This document shows positions 47,087-56,888 of a stretch of 64,000 nt of DNA, one piece after another. Source of the DNA: Chromatiaceae bacterium. Its GTDB lineage: Bacteria; Pseudomonadota; Gammaproteobacteria; Chromatiales; Chromatiaceae. The stretch is from positions 1-64,000 of the forward strand of contig JALWWO010000004.1 of the NCBI GenBank assembly GCA_027078745.1, read 5' to 3'. The position numbers and the translations under genes are program-made. The notes below the pieces were generated by a model. It was given only the letters and a program-made list of their open reading frames with translations. It was not told the DNA's origin and did not search any database. Position 1 is the stretch's first letter. Every line of letters starts with the position of its first letter.

Positions 47087-47644
47087 TCAACCTGCTCGCC
47101 ACTTGATGGAACAGCCCATGCTCGGGATCTGATCCCGAGGCCCTCGGCCAGTCTCCGCCACCTGTTTCATGGCTTCAAACAGATCTCGCCGCACCCCTTC
47201 CGGCGCAGTTTCCTTGCGGCTTTCATCCAGCCGTCCCCGATATTGCAAACCCAGCTGGGCGTTGTACCCGAAGAAGTCCGGCGTGCAGACCGCGCCATAG
47301 GCTTTGGCCACTTCTTGGGTTTCGTCCAGTAGATAGGGGAAGGGGAAATGCAGTTCTTTTGCGATGCGCTGCATGTTCTCAAAGGAATCCTCTGGATAGT
47401 CCGTGGGATCGTTCGACATGATCGCCACGCTGCCGATACCGTAGTCCGCCAACTCCTTGGTGTCCCGAATGATGCGATGGATAACTGCCTTCACATAGGG
47501 GCAATGGTTGCAGATAAACATGACCAACAGGCCCTTTTCTCCCTTGCACTCATCTCGGGTCCAAATCTTGCCATCCACGCCGAGAAGGGAAAAATCTGGT
47601 GCAGGTCGATCGAATTCACAAACAGGCGTCTGTAGAGAAACCAT
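47087..47644 (-). CDS. Thioredoxin-fold peroxidase-like protein (AhpC/TSA family)
   Basis: 185 residues, no signal peptide. Redoxin domain with the motif FICNHCPYVKAV near residue 43, a CXXC that replaces the usual peroxiredoxin peroxidatic Cys context; AYGAVCTPDFFGY holds the cis-Pro loop. Probably a cytoplasmic thiol oxidoreductase. The 190 nt after it, before tktA, hold no clear feature. Divergent from metK. Confidence 0.88.
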   Translation of the reverse strand: MVSLQTPVCEFDRPAPDFSLLGVDGKIWTRDECKGEKGLLVMFICNHCPYVKAVIHRIIRDTKELADYGIGSVAIMSNDPTDYPEDSFENMQRIAKELHFPFPYLLDETQEVAKAYGAVCTPDFFGYNAQLGLQYRGRLDESRKETAPEGVRRDLFEAMKQVAETGRGPRDQIPSMGCSIKWRAG

Positions 47645-47666
47645 TTTTTCTGCCTCTGGATTATTT

Positions 47667-47696
47667 TTGCCAAACTTTGCTAGTTTAACCTATATC
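47667..47696 (+). promoter_or_regulatory. Predicted sigma-70 promoter of metK
   Basis: -35 TTGCCA (47667-47672) and -10 TATATC (47691-47696), 18-nt spacing, about 68 nt before the metK start. No SAM riboswitch is visible in the leader. Confidence 0.45.
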
Positions 47697-47763
47697 ATGG
47701 AAAATCCAACCAAAAAGCGCAGCCGTGTGCTGGCTTCCTTTTCACCTTTCTCACTGAGAGCCT

Positions 47764-48939
47764 ATGTCCAACGCATTCCTCTTTACCTCTGAATCTGTTT
47801 CCGAGGGCCATCCCGATAAGGTTGCTGATCAGATCTCTGATGCTCTGCTCGATGCTATCCTGGCGGAAGATTCCCATCCCGAGCGGGCGCGGGTGGCCTG
47901 TGAAACTATGGTGAAAACTGGTGCTGTCATCGTAGGCGGCGAGGTCACCACCGATGCTTGGATCGATTTGGACGAGCTGGTTCGCGGGGTAGTGCGGGAC
48001 ATCGGCTATACGAGTTCCGATGTGGGCTTCGACGGTTCCACCTGTGCGGTCATGTCTCTCATCGGCAAGCAGTCCGAAGACATCGCCCAAGGGGTGGATC
48101 GCAATGCGCCGGAAGATCAGGGAGCGGGAGATCAGGGTTTGATGTTCGGTTATGCCACTCGAGAAACCGAAGTGCTCATGCCCGCTCCCATCACCTATGC
48201 CCATCGCTTGGTCCTGCGACAAGCGGAAGTGCGCAAATCCGGTAAATTGCCCTGGCTCCGGCCGGATGCCAAGAGTCAGGTGAGCTTGCGTTATGAAGAG
48301 GGAAAGGTGGTGGCTGCTGATGCCCTGGTGCTCTCTACCCAGCACGATCCGGAGATCAGCTATGCCGATCTGCGGGAAGCGGTGATGGAAGAGATCATCT
48401 TGCCCGTGTTGCCCAAAGCCTGGATTCACAAGGATACCAAGTTTCATATCAATCCCACCGGCAGCTTCGTCATCGGCGGGCCCGTGGGGGATTGCGGCCT
48501 GACCGGTCGCAAGATCATCGTGGACACCTATGGCGGCGCTGCCCGTCACGGTGGCGGTGCGTTCTCGGGCAAGGATCCCTCCAAGGTGGATCGCTCCGCC
48601 GCCTATGCCGGTCGCTATGTGGCGAAGAACATCGTAGCGGCGGGGTTAGCCGATCGCTGCGAGATTCAGATCTCCTATGCGATCGGCGTCGCAGAACCCA
48701 CTTCCATTCACATCGAAACTTTCGGCACCGGCAAAATCCCTGAGGAACGCATGACGGAGCTAGTGCGAGCCCATTTCGATCTCCGCCCCTATGGGCTGAT
48801 TCAGATGTTGGACTTGATCCGGCCTATCTACCGAAAGACCGCTGCCTATGGGCATTTCGGCCGGGAGGAACCGGAGTTCACCTGGGAACGCACGGATCGG
48901 GCAGAAGCCCTGCGGGAGGCGGCCGGTCTCAAGGCTTGA
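47764..48939 (+). CDS. metK: S-adenosylmethionine synthetase
   Basis: 391 residues. [20 protein letters not shown] at the N-terminus, and [19 protein letters not shown] as the second signature with [12 protein letters not shown] near residue 120. It makes SAM from methionine and ATP. It begins the methyl-cycle group metK-ahcY-metF, with an SAH riboswitch before ahcY. Confidence 0.98.
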   Translation: MSNAFLFTSESVSEGHPDKVADQISDALLDAILAEDSHPERARVACETMVKTGAVIVGGEVTTDAWIDLDELVRGVVRDIGYTSSDVGFDGSTCAVMSLIGKQSEDIAQGVDRNAPEDQGAGDQGLMFGYATRETEVLMPAPITYAHRLVLRQAEVRKSGKLPWLRPDAKSQVSLRYEEGKVVAADALVLSTQHDPEISYADLREAVMEEIILPVLPKAWIHKDTKFHINPTGSFVIGGPVGDCGLTGRKIIVDTYGGAARHGGGAFSGKDPSKVDRSAAYAGRYVAKNIVAAGLADRCEIQISYAIGVAEPTSIHIETFGTGKIPEERMTELVRAHFDLRPYGLIQMLDLIRPIYRKTAAYGHFGREEPEFTWERTDRAEALREAAGLKA

Positions 48940-48951
48940 ACTGGTTCCCAG

Positions 48952-49025
48952 CCCGCCGAGGAGCGCTGCAACCCGAAATCGGGCCAGGCTCGGGGGTTGG
49001 GAGATTCTCCACAACGGCGCTCGCT
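48952..49025 (+). promoter_or_regulatory. SAH riboswitch upstream of ahcY
   Basis: The conserved core CCGAGGAGCGCTGC (48956-48969) and the later CAGGCTCGG and ACGGCGCTC blocks match the S-adenosylhomocysteine riboswitch. Pairings seen: CCGAG (48956-48960) with CTCGG (48989-48993); a small hairpin CCCG/CGGG at 48972-48983; and a pseudoknot GAGCGC (48961-48966) with GCGCTC (49017-49022). It lies 30 nt before ahcY and by family knowledge turns the gene on when SAH builds up. Confidence 0.93.
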
Positions 49026-49054
49026 CAAATCCTCAACAACAGGCACTGACGATC

Positions 49055-50485
49055 ATGAGTGAGCAGACAGATAAGATCGCTAACATCACCCCGGACTACA
49101 AGATCGCTGATATCAACCTCGCCGACTGGGGACGCAAGGAAATCGCCATCGCCGAGACCGAAATGCCCGGTCTCATGGCCTTGCGGGAAAAATATGCAGC
49201 AGAACAGCCCCTGCGAGGGGCCCGCATCACCGGCAGCCTGCACATGACCATTCAAACGGCGGTGTTGATCGAAACCTTGGTGGCCTTGGGGGCTCAGGTG
49301 CGCTGGGCTTCCTGCAACATCTTCTCTACCCAGGATCACGCAGCGGCTGCCATCGCCGCGGCGGGCATTCCCGTCTACGCCTGGAAGGGGGAGACCCTGG
49401 AAGAATACTGGTGGTGCACGGAACAGGCCCTGCGCTGGCCGGATGGCGCGGGGCCAAACATGATCTTGGACGATGGAGGGGATGCAACCCTCCTCATCCA
49501 CAAGGGGGTGGAATACGAACGGGCCGGCGCTGTGCCGGCGCCCGGTCCCCAGGACAATGAGGAATGGCGGGCGGTGCTCGGGGTGCTCGCCCGCAACTTC
49601 CAGCGGGATCCCCAGTACTGGCAGCGCATGGCAGCGAACATTCGGGGCGTGACCGAGGAAACCACTACGGGTGTGCACCGCCTCTATGAGATGGCGAATG
49701 CAGGCACCCTGCTGTTCCCAGGCATGAATGTCAACGACTCGGTCACCAAGTCCAAGTTCGATAATCTCTACGGTTGTCGGGAATCCCTGGTGGATGGCAT
49801 CAAGCGGGCCACCGATGTGATGATTGCCGGCAAGATCGCCATGGTCTGCGGCTACGGCGATGTAGGCAAGGGTTGCGCCCAATCCCTGCGGGGGCTGGGG
49901 GCCACGGTCTGGGTCTCCGAGATCGATCCCATCTGCGCCCTGCAAGCAGCCATGGAGGGCTATCGGGTGGTAACCATGGAGGAAGCTGCGCCGGTGGCGG
50001 ACATCTTTGTCACGGCCACGGGAAATCGGGATGTGATCCGACACGAGCACTTGATCGCCATGAAGGATCAAGCCATCGTGTGCAACATCGGCCATTTCGA
50101 CAACGAAATCGATGTGGCCTCTCTGGAACAATACGAATGGGAGGAGATCAAGCCCCAGGTAGATCACGTGATCTTCCCCGACGGACGGCGCATCATTCTG
50201 CTCGCCAAGGGTCGTCTGGTAAATCTGGGCTGCGCCACCGGTCATCCCAGCTTCGTCATGTCCAACAGCTTCACCAATCAGGTGCTGGCCCAGATGGAAA
50301 TCTTCCGCAATCCGGATCAATATCCGGTGGGGGTCTATGTGCTGCCCAAGAAGCTGGATGAAGAAGTGGCTCGGCTCCACCTGGGGAAAATCGGTGCGCG
50401 GCTGACCCGGCTCACCGAAGAACAGGCGAACTATATCGGCGTGCCGGTGGAAGGTCCTTATAAACCCGATCACTATCGGTACTGA
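49055..50485 (+). CDS. ahcY: Adenosylhomocysteinase
   Basis: 476 residues, NAD-dependent. Splits SAH to adenosine and homocysteine. [16 protein letters not shown] and the NAD-binding [18 protein letters not shown] with [11 protein letters not shown] are family signatures; it ends in the conserved KPDHYRY. Start ATG at 49055 was chosen over upstream in-frame sequence that would run through the riboswitch. Confidence 0.98.
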   Translation: MSEQTDKIANITPDYKIADINLADWGRKEIAIAETEMPGLMALREKYAAEQPLRGARITGSLHMTIQTAVLIETLVALGAQVRWASCNIFSTQDHAAAAIAAAGIPVYAWKGETLEEYWWCTEQALRWPDGAGPNMILDDGGDATLLIHKGVEYERAGAVPAPGPQDNEEWRAVLGVLARNFQRDPQYWQRMAANIRGVTEETTTGVHRLYEMANAGTLLFPGMNVNDSVTKSKFDNLYGCRESLVDGIKRATDVMIAGKIAMVCGYGDVGKGCAQSLRGLGATVWVSEIDPICALQAAMEGYRVVTMEEAAPVADIFVTATGNRDVIRHEHLIAMKDQAIVCNIGHFDNEIDVASLEQYEWEEIKPQVDHVIFPDGRRIILLAKGRLVNLGCATGHPSFVMSNSFTNQVLAQMEIFRNPDQYPVGVYVLPKKLDEEVARLHLGKIGARLTRLTEEQANYIGVPVEGPYKPDHYRY

Positions 50486-50551
50486 TCGGACTTGGTCGCT
50501 TCCCGGGCCTGCTTCCAGCAAGTCCGGCCTTGCTCTTTAGGAACACAGGCG

Positions 50552-51391
50552 ATGGACAACGCGCCGATCTTCAGCTTCGAACTCTTCCCCCCCAAAACGG
50601 CTGAGGGCATGAAAAAGCTTGGGGAAACTGTGGATGCCCTCAACGCCCTGCGCCCCGCCTATTTCTCCGTTACCTACGGCGCAGGGGGTTCCACGAGAGC
50701 ACGCACCTTTGCCACTGTGGATCTGCTGTGCGAGAAGGGCATCGCGGTAGCACCCCATCTCGCTTGCATCGGTTCTTCTTCGGAAGAGATCCGTCAGATC
50801 CTCACTCATTACCGCGCCCAGGGCGTTCGACGCATCGTGGCCCTGCGGGGCGATCTGCCCTCCGGCATGGGGCTCGGCGATCCGGGCGAACTGCATCACG
50901 CGGATGCGCTGGTTTCCTTCATCCGGCGGGAAACCGGCGATCATTTCCATATCGAGGTGGCCGCTTATCCGGAAGTGCATCCCCAAGCGGCGGGGGCGGA
51001 ACGGGATTTAGACTATTTTCAAGGCAAGGTGGCGGCAGGTGCCAACGGGGCCATCACCCAATACTTTTACAATGCGGACGCCTATTTCGATTTTCTCGAA
51101 CGCTGCACCCGCCGAGGCATTGAGGTTCCCATTGTGCCGGGCATCATGCCCATCACCAATTTCACCCAACTCGCCCGATTTTCCGATGCTTGCGGGGCGG
51201 AGATTCCCCGCTGGCTCCGCAAGCGCTTGGAAGATTTCGGGGACGATCTGGAGGCCCTCCGGCAGTTTGGACAAGAAGTGGTGTTTCGTCTGTGCGAGCG
51301 CTTGTTGCAGGGCGGTGCGCCGGGGCTGCACTTCTACACCATGAACCGCGTGCAGCCCAGCAAGGCCATCTGGCAGGCCTTGGGCATTTAG
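50552..51391 (+). CDS. metF: Methylenetetrahydrofolate reductase
   Basis: 279 residues, FAD-containing TIM barrel. FSFELFPPKTAEGMKKL at the N-terminus carries the catalytic Glu; VTYGAGGSTRARTFATVD, HLACIGSS and RGDLPSGMG follow. Supplies methyl-THF for methionine regeneration, completing the methyl cycle with metK and ahcY. Starts 66 nt after ahcY; its stop overlaps the convergent NACHT gene stop by 4 nt. Confidence 0.96.
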   Translation: MDNAPIFSFELFPPKTAEGMKKLGETVDALNALRPAYFSVTYGAGGSTRARTFATVDLLCEKGIAVAPHLACIGSSSEEIRQILTHYRAQGVRRIVALRGDLPSGMGLGDPGELHHADALVSFIRRETGDHFHIEVAAYPEVHPQAAGAERDLDYFQGKVAAGANGAITQYFYNADAYFDFLERCTRRGIEVPIVPGIMPITNFTQLARFSDACGAEIPRWLRKRLEDFGDDLEALRQFGQEVVFRLCERLLQGGAPGLHFYTMNRVQPSKAIWQALGI

Positions 51392-54198
51392 AGAATATCC
51401 ATGGCTTTCGACAGCACCAGCCGGAAGCCGATGTCGGGGGCAGACAGTTCGGGATCGCACTTCAAGCGAAAGGCAGCGCGGGAGCAAGAAGAATCCCGCA
51501 GCCAGGACCCCCCCCGCGCTACACGGGGTCCGGTGGGCTCCCAGTCATTGCGCCCGTCCCCCGGATCATAGGGATAGGCTTGGAAGCGACTCTGACACCA
51601 TTCAAACACATTTCCCGCCATGTCCATCACCGCCTTCGGGGTGGCCCCGCCGGGGAAGATGCCCACCGCCGTGGGATGACCGATCTTCTCCTGCGCATTG
51701 GCATATTCATCGTTCCAACGTTCGCCCCAGGGATAGCGGCGGCTTCCATCTCCCCGCGCTGCCCGCTCCCATTCCGCCTCTGTGGGCAGCCGGATCGCAT
51801 AGTTCGGCGGCACCTGGCCAGACTTCCGGCGGAGGTAGGCATCGAGCCAATTGGCATAAGCGACAGCCTCGTACCAGCTCACGCCCACCACGGGTCGGTT
51901 GCAGAATACGAGCTGTTCCTCCCAATCCTCCGGTTCTGTGCGACCTGTACCCTTGCGCCAGTCCCAACCGGAACCGCTCCACCATTCTCGAGTTCGGTAA
52001 CCTTCTTCTTCGACAAACCGTTGGTATTGGGAGACCGTCACCGGATAGCGGAAGATCCAGAATTTGTAGTTGATGATGATCGGCTTGGTATTACCTTTCT
52101 CTGCCTCCTCCGCTTCTACATCCGTGGGGGAACTGCCCATGTTGAGGGAACCCGGGTTGATGCTCACCAGGCCCAGGGCCTTTTCATGCTCACCCCCAAA
52201 GTACAGAGGGAGCCGAGCATGCCCTGTTTCAAACCGGGGATCGCCCAACACCCCTAGAATGTCCCCTACCTCTGCCCGCTCCTGAGCTGTGATGGCACCG
52301 CATTCCACCAATACGGCGAGCCATTTCCTGATCCGTTCCAATAGGGCAGGGCCTGTGTCCAGGGTGTGCAGGCGTCTGAGCCCGATTTCTTTCAACACTT
52401 CCCCGGAAAGCGCCACCCGCCGCCAGTCGAGCTCACTTTCTGGAATTTGATCCGAAAGCAAGCGTTCCGCAAGCTGGAGGGGGCGCTCGATCTCCCGTTG
52501 GGCATGGATGAGGAAGCGTACGCTATGAAGAAGGATAGATTGCCAGGTGCCGCACGCATCGATGATCTGAAGCGCCTTGTCGGGATAATCCAAGCGATGG
52601 GCGAGATGAACACCGGCTAGATATTCCGCAAAACAACGATGAGGCAGCACATAGCGTTTGGTGGGAGACCGAAGGAACAGTGCACTTTTCTGAGAAAGGG
52701 TCTCCATTACCTGGTGAACCCATTCCGGCTGGTGCTTGGGATGGCTCTTCGAGAGACTCTTCCGGAGGCTTTTTTCCCGGATCATGCCGCAATGACCGGT
52801 CCCCTTGCCGTCCTGCCCTCTGGCGCAGATGCGAAAGAACAATCGCTCCAACAACCGGATCAGGTCGTTCCGGTCCCAACCGATCTGCCGGAACAGATTC
52901 GTCAGGGTGGTTTCGGAAGCACCCTCCTTCCATTCCCAGTGCCACAGAAACAAGGCGAGGGTTTGTTCAATCAGTTGCGCTTGTCCGTTGGGCAATTCCC
53001 CGTATTGGGTGTAGACCAGAGCCATGAGCGTGAGCAACAGGGGGTTCCGAGCGGATTCAACCCATTCCGGCTGTCGCAACAGGCGGGTAAACTGCCGGAT
53101 GCGTTCTTCCCCAGCCACAGTGTCCGCCACGCTTTCCCCGAAGAATTCTCGGTACCAGCGATCGGCGAACCGATGGATCTGACGGGAGGAAAAGGGCGCT
53201 AATCGAGTGATAGGCCAGGTATCTCGGGAAAAGGGATAGGGGCACTGCTGATAAAATTTTTTGCGGCAGGTGACGAGAAATCGCCCTTTGGGATACTGGG
53301 TTGCGCAATCTTCAATGCTGTCGCGCACGATTTCCAAGCGATCCTCTGGCACCTCGTCCAGACCGTCGATCAAAAATAGAAAATTGCCTTTCTCCAAGTG
53401 ATCGAGGAGAATCCGGTCCATGAAACCCAGATTTCTTTCCTGCAGATCCCGCAGGATATAGGCCCAGATCAGGCTGATGCCCGGTTTATGGGTTTCCTTC
53501 TCTTCCTCCCACCAGACGGCAAAGTCCCTCAGGGATAACAGGATAGGCAGATGCTCCCGCATGGCAGCAGGCCAATAGGTAAGGTGTTGTGCATCTCGGC
53601 GCGCTAGGGCGTTGGCGATGAAGTGCACAAAGGTGGTCTTTCCAGATCCTGGGTCTCCCACAAGGATTTGCCTGCGCCGCAGCACCACCATTTCCGCCGC
53701 TTGGATCTGACGAACCCTCAGGTTGGTCTGTTCTTCCGTGGTAGCAGGTTCTTTCCAAGAAGTTACGTCCGGCGGCTGAAAAATACTCTCTTCTCCTTCA
53801 TGAAGGATGAGGCGCAGACACCGACCGATCACAGCTTCTGGCGCGTGTACATCGGTGTTCAAGTTCACGTACAGGCGCATCGGATCCAACTGTTCTGCAC
53901 CGGTCAGCGCTCCGAAGAGGTCCGGCATCACATTGCGCAGGACAAACTGACCTGTGGACCGGCTGAGCACTTGCCGATAGATTTCTATACATTCTTCCCT
54001 TGAAGAAGGCCGCTCCCCCAGATAGACCCCGTCGATGATACGTCGCCGAGAACGGCCCTGCTCGTCGGGCGGTCCTTCTTCCAAGGAGCGGGCTTCCACG
54101 AGTTCTCCTAAACGATGTTCGAGCAGAAGGCGTTGGCGCTCCAGTTCTTCCAGGCGAACTTGAATCGACCGGATACCCGTTTCTATTGCATTGCTCAT
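51388..54198 (-). CDS. NACHT NTPase fused to an FGE-sulfatase/C-type-lectin-like domain
   Basis: 936 residues. N-terminal coiled coil (10-40) and a region to about 165 that resembles an effector-associated domain; NACHT ATPase with Walker A GDPGSGKTT (181-189) and Walker B FLFLIDGLDEVPED near 273-285; a helical middle; and from about residue 690 an FGE-sulfatase fold (SINPGSLNMGSSPTD, RLPTEAEWERAARG, MDMAGNVFEWCQSRF, GPRVARGGSW, DIGFRLVL). The first of the two FGE active-site cysteines is replaced by Arg in the GGSWLRDSSC segment, so it is probably not an active formylglycine enzyme but a binding domain. Related STAND proteins act in defence or signalling; function here is inference. It lies 25 nt after the malic enzyme gene. 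Confidence 0.88.
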   Translation of the reverse strand: MSNAIETGIRSIQVRLEELERQRLLLEHRLGELVEARSLEEGPPDEQGRSRRRIIDGVYLGERPSSREECIEIYRQVLSRSTGQFVLRNVMPDLFGALTGAEQLDPMRLYVNLNTDVHAPEAVIGRCLRLILHEGEESIFQPPDVTSWKEPATTEEQTNLRVRQIQAAEMVVLRRRQILVGDPGSGKTTFVHFIANALARRDAQHLTYWPAAMREHLPILLSLRDFAVWWEEEKETHKPGISLIWAYILRDLQERNLGFMDRILLDHLEKGNFLFLIDGLDEVPEDRLEIVRDSIEDCATQYPKGRFLVTCRKKFYQQCPYPFSRDTWPITRLAPFSSRQIHRFADRWYREFFGESVADTVAGEERIRQFTRLLRQPEWVESARNPLLLTLMALVYTQYGELPNGQAQLIEQTLALFLWHWEWKEGASETTLTNLFRQIGWDRNDLIRLLERLFFRICARGQDGKGTGHCGMIREKSLRKSLSKSHPKHQPEWVHQVMETLSQKSALFLRSPTKRYVLPHRCFAEYLAGVHLAHRLDYPDKALQIIDACGTWQSILLHSVRFLIHAQREIERPLQLAERLLSDQIPESELDWRRVALSGEVLKEIGLRRLHTLDTGPALLERIRKWLAVLVECGAITAQERAEVGDILGVLGDPRFETGHARLPLYFGGEHEKALGLVSINPGSLNMGSSPTDVEAEEAEKGNTKPIIINYKFWIFRYPVTVSQYQRFVEEEGYRTREWWSGSGWDWRKGTGRTEPEDWEEQLVFCNRPVVGVSWYEAVAYANWLDAYLRRKSGQVPPNYAIRLPTEAEWERAARGDGSRRYPWGERWNDEYANAQEKIGHPTAVGIFPGGATPKAVMDMAGNVFEWCQSRFQAYPYDPGDGRNDWEPTGPRVARGGSWLRDSSCSRAAFRLKCDPELSAPDIGFRLVLSKAMDIL

Positions 54199-54223
54199 GA
54201 AAGTTCTGTCCCTTACCTGAGTG

Positions 54224-55909
54224 CTATGCCGCTTCGTAGGGAAGATAGCGAGGGTAGTACTGATGCCTTTTAATCTGTCCCAGGAGATCTGCGGGTGGCT
54301 CTATTTGTGCGACACCTTCTTCTGCAGCCACCTGCCAGACCGCAGCAGCGATCTGCGCGGAAATCTCTCGGATCAGTCCCAGATCTGGATAGAGACTGCC
54401 CATTGCCAGGCTGTCTTCACTCACTTGATCCGCGAGGGTGCGGGCAGCGGCATAGAACATGCGATCCGTAATCCTTTTGGCACGGCAGAGCACGGCACCC
54501 AATCCCACCCCGGGGAAGATGTAGAGATTATTGCCCTGGCCGGGCACAAAGCGCTTTCCCCGATAATCCACCGGTGGAAAGGGGCTGCCACTCGCGAACA
54601 GCGCCTTGCCCTCTGACCATCGATAGGCCTGTTCCGCCGTGCATTCTGCCTTGGAAGTGGGGTTCGAGAGGGGCAGTAAGATGGGTCGTTCCACCTGCTG
54701 GCACAGCGTTCGCACCACGGATTCCGAGAAGGCCCCAGGCTGGCCGCTGACCCCGATGAGTATCGTAGGCCGCACCCAGCGAACGATCTCCTCCAATCGC
54801 TTCAACGGGGGACCCGGATGAGCGAAGTCCCGCTTGTGCTCCGCCAAGCTCTTCAGACGATCCCGAATGACCAATCCCTGAGAATCCACCATCCAGACGC
54901 GGCTTCTTGCAGCTTCTAAGCTCAACCCTGCGTCTCGCATCCCCGCGACGATCTGATCTGCAATACCCCGAGCGGCGGAACCCGCCCCTTGGAAGAGAAC
55001 CCGTTGCTGATCGAGGGAAGTGCCGGTAATCCGCAGGGCGCTCAGGATGCCCGCCAAGGTGACCGCACCGGTGCCCTGAATATCGTCGTTAAAGCAAAGC
55101 ATCTGATCGCGGTAGCGGGCCAGAAGTTGGAAAGCGTGACGGTTGGAAAAGTCCTCGAACTGGATCAGAACATGGGGCCAGCGCTCCCGCACTGCTCGGA
55201 TAAAGGCATCTACTACCGGATAGAACTGTTTATCCGGCAGGCGCGGCCGCCGATCTCCCAGATACAGGGGATCTTCCCGCAGGGCCGCGTTGTCCGTGCC
55301 CATGTCCAGCATGACCGGTAGGGTCTTCTCGGGATAGATACCGGCGCCCACCACATAGAGGGAAAGTTTCCCGATGGGGATGCCCATGCCGTTGGTGCCC
55401 AGATCACCCAAGCCTAAGATGCGGCTACCGTCGGTCACCACGATCACATCTACATCATCCTCAGGCCAGTTGTACACCATTTCTCGAAAATACGCCGAGG
55501 CCCGCGCGCAAAAATACATTCCCCGGGCTCGTCGATAGATATGGCCGAATGCCTGGCAAGCCTGGCCTACGACGGGTGTATAGATGATGGGCGTGAGTTC
55601 CCGCAGGTGTTCCAGGAGTACTCGAAAATAAAGGGTTTCGTTCCGGTCGTGGAGGGCCTCCAGATGGATATAGCGCTCCAGATCCTGATCCTTGCGGCGG
55701 TAGTTTTCCATGACCCGCCGCACTTGGTCATCGATGCTCACTACCTGTGGGGGGACCAACCCCCGAAGACCCAAAGCATCCCGCTCACTGTCGGGAAATC
55801 CGGTACCCTTATTCAAAGCAGGGTCGTAGAGCAGATCACGCCCCCGCTTGTGCACGGGCAGCACAGGATTGTCTAGGAGGTCGATTTGGTGGCGTTTAGG
55901 AAGGCGCAT
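54224..55909 (-). CDS. maeA: NAD-dependent malic enzyme (oxaloacetate-decarboxylating type)
   Basis: 561 residues. Full-length bacterial large malic enzyme: TPIIYTPVVGQACQAFGHIY, TDGSRILGLGDLGTNGMGIP, metal-binding FEDFSNRHAF and FNDDIQGTGAVTLAGILSAL, then GAGSAARGIADQIV for NAD(P) binding. Converts malate to pyruvate and CO2. The cofactor cannot be read with certainty; similarity to SfcA/MaeA favours NAD. May be co-transcribed with the NACHT gene. Confidence 0.92.
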   Translation of the reverse strand: MRLPKRHQIDLLDNPVLPVHKRGRDLLYDPALNKGTGFPDSERDALGLRGLVPPQVVSIDDQVRRVMENYRRKDQDLERYIHLEALHDRNETLYFRVLLEHLRELTPIIYTPVVGQACQAFGHIYRRARGMYFCARASAYFREMVYNWPEDDVDVIVVTDGSRILGLGDLGTNGMGIPIGKLSLYVVGAGIYPEKTLPVMLDMGTDNAALREDPLYLGDRRPRLPDKQFYPVVDAFIRAVRERWPHVLIQFEDFSNRHAFQLLARYRDQMLCFNDDIQGTGAVTLAGILSALRITGTSLDQQRVLFQGAGSAARGIADQIVAGMRDAGLSLEAARSRVWMVDSQGLVIRDRLKSLAEHKRDFAHPGPPLKRLEEIVRWVRPTILIGVSGQPGAFSESVVRTLCQQVERPILLPLSNPTSKAECTAEQAYRWSEGKALFASGSPFPPVDYRGKRFVPGQGNNLYIFPGVGLGAVLCRAKRITDRMFYAAARTLADQVSEDSLAMGSLYPDLGLIREISAQIAAAVWQVAAEEGVAQIEPPADLLGQIKRHQYYPRYLPYEAA

Positions 55910-55995
55910 GGAGATCCTTTGTGCAGGATTTTTTCTCGATTTTAATACGAGTCTTCACAGCACAGCAAAACCACAAGCCATAGGAAGCGGGCTCG

Positions 55996-56886
55996 ATGGC
56001 CGAAACCAAACACCTAGGAATCAAAAGCATGACCGCTTTTGCGCGGGAAACCCATCTGGATGAGGCGGGTGAATTGACTTGGGAATTGCGGTCCATCAAC
56101 CATCGGTATTTGGAGCTATTCATCCGACTGCCGGAGGAGTTCCGGCATCTAGAACCCCAGCTGCGCCAGCGGCTGCAACGACATCTGCGTCGGGGGAAGT
56201 TGGATTGCACCCTGCGTTATATGCCAGTGCCTGGACAGGTCGCCCAACTGCAGATCAACCGCGCCTACCTGCACCAACTGGCCGCAGCGGGAACAGAGAT
56301 CGCCGCGTTGCTAGGTCAGGCCGCACCCAAGCCAAATCCCTTTGCGCTCCTTCAGTGGCCTGGCGTGTTACAGGAACGAAAGATCGACACCGCCCCCTTG
56401 GAAAAACGGGCGCTGGCAACCTTTGACCGCGCTTTGCAGCGTCTCATAGAAAACCGTGCCCGAGAAGGACAGCAACTGCGAGCGGGTTTGCTCGAACGCT
56501 GCGAGAAGCTAGAAACCTGTGTTACAGCGGTGCGGCGCCGGATGCCTCAAGTATTGCGAGAGATCCGGCAGCGGTTGCTGAACCGCCTGGCAGAGTTGCG
56601 AGCGGAGCTGGATGCCCAGCGTTTGGAACAGGAATTAGTCCTCTTAGCGCAGCGCTTGGATATAGATGAAGAGATGGACCGGTTGCATGCCCATCTTCAG
56701 GAGGTGCGCAAAGTGCTCTCCAGTGTCAAGCCGGTGGGCAGACGATTGGATTTCTTCCTGCAAGAGCTAAACCGAGAGGCCAATACCCTAGGTTCCAAGT
56801 CTGCCGATGTGGAGATCACGCGCATGGCCGTAGAAATGAAAGTATTGATCGAGCAGATGCGGGAACAGGTGCAAAATCTGGAATGA
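55996..56886 (+). CDS. yicC: YicC family endoribonuclease
   Basis: 296 residues. The N-terminal KSMTAFARE, SINHRYLELFIRLPEEFR and the C-terminal block FFLQELNREANTLGSKSADV, then EMKVLIEQMREQVQNLE, define YicC. Known members are RNases that act on small RNAs. In many genomes it lies near gmk-rpoZ; here its neighbour downstream is a convergent thioredoxin gene. Confidence 0.95.
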   Translation: MAETKHLGIKSMTAFARETHLDEAGELTWELRSINHRYLELFIRLPEEFRHLEPQLRQRLQRHLRRGKLDCTLRYMPVPGQVAQLQINRAYLHQLAAAGTEIAALLGQAAPKPNPFALLQWPGVLQERKIDTAPLEKRALATFDRALQRLIENRAREGQQLRAGLLERCEKLETCVTAVRRRMPQVLREIRQRLLNRLAELRAELDAQRLEQELVLLAQRLDIDEEMDRLHAHLQEVRKVLSSVKPVGRRLDFFLQELNREANTLGSKSADVEITRMAVEMKVLIEQMREQVQNLE

Positions 56887-56888
56887 GG

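Noticed and set aside
49025-50521. 498-codon reverse-strand open frame over ahcY
   Set aside because: Antisense of adenosylhomocysteinase; no start signals or family match.
51388-54198. Diversity-generating retroelement at the NACHT-FGE gene
   Set aside because: No reverse transcriptase and no A-rich template copy of the C-terminal segment were seen in the window; only the target-like fold is present.
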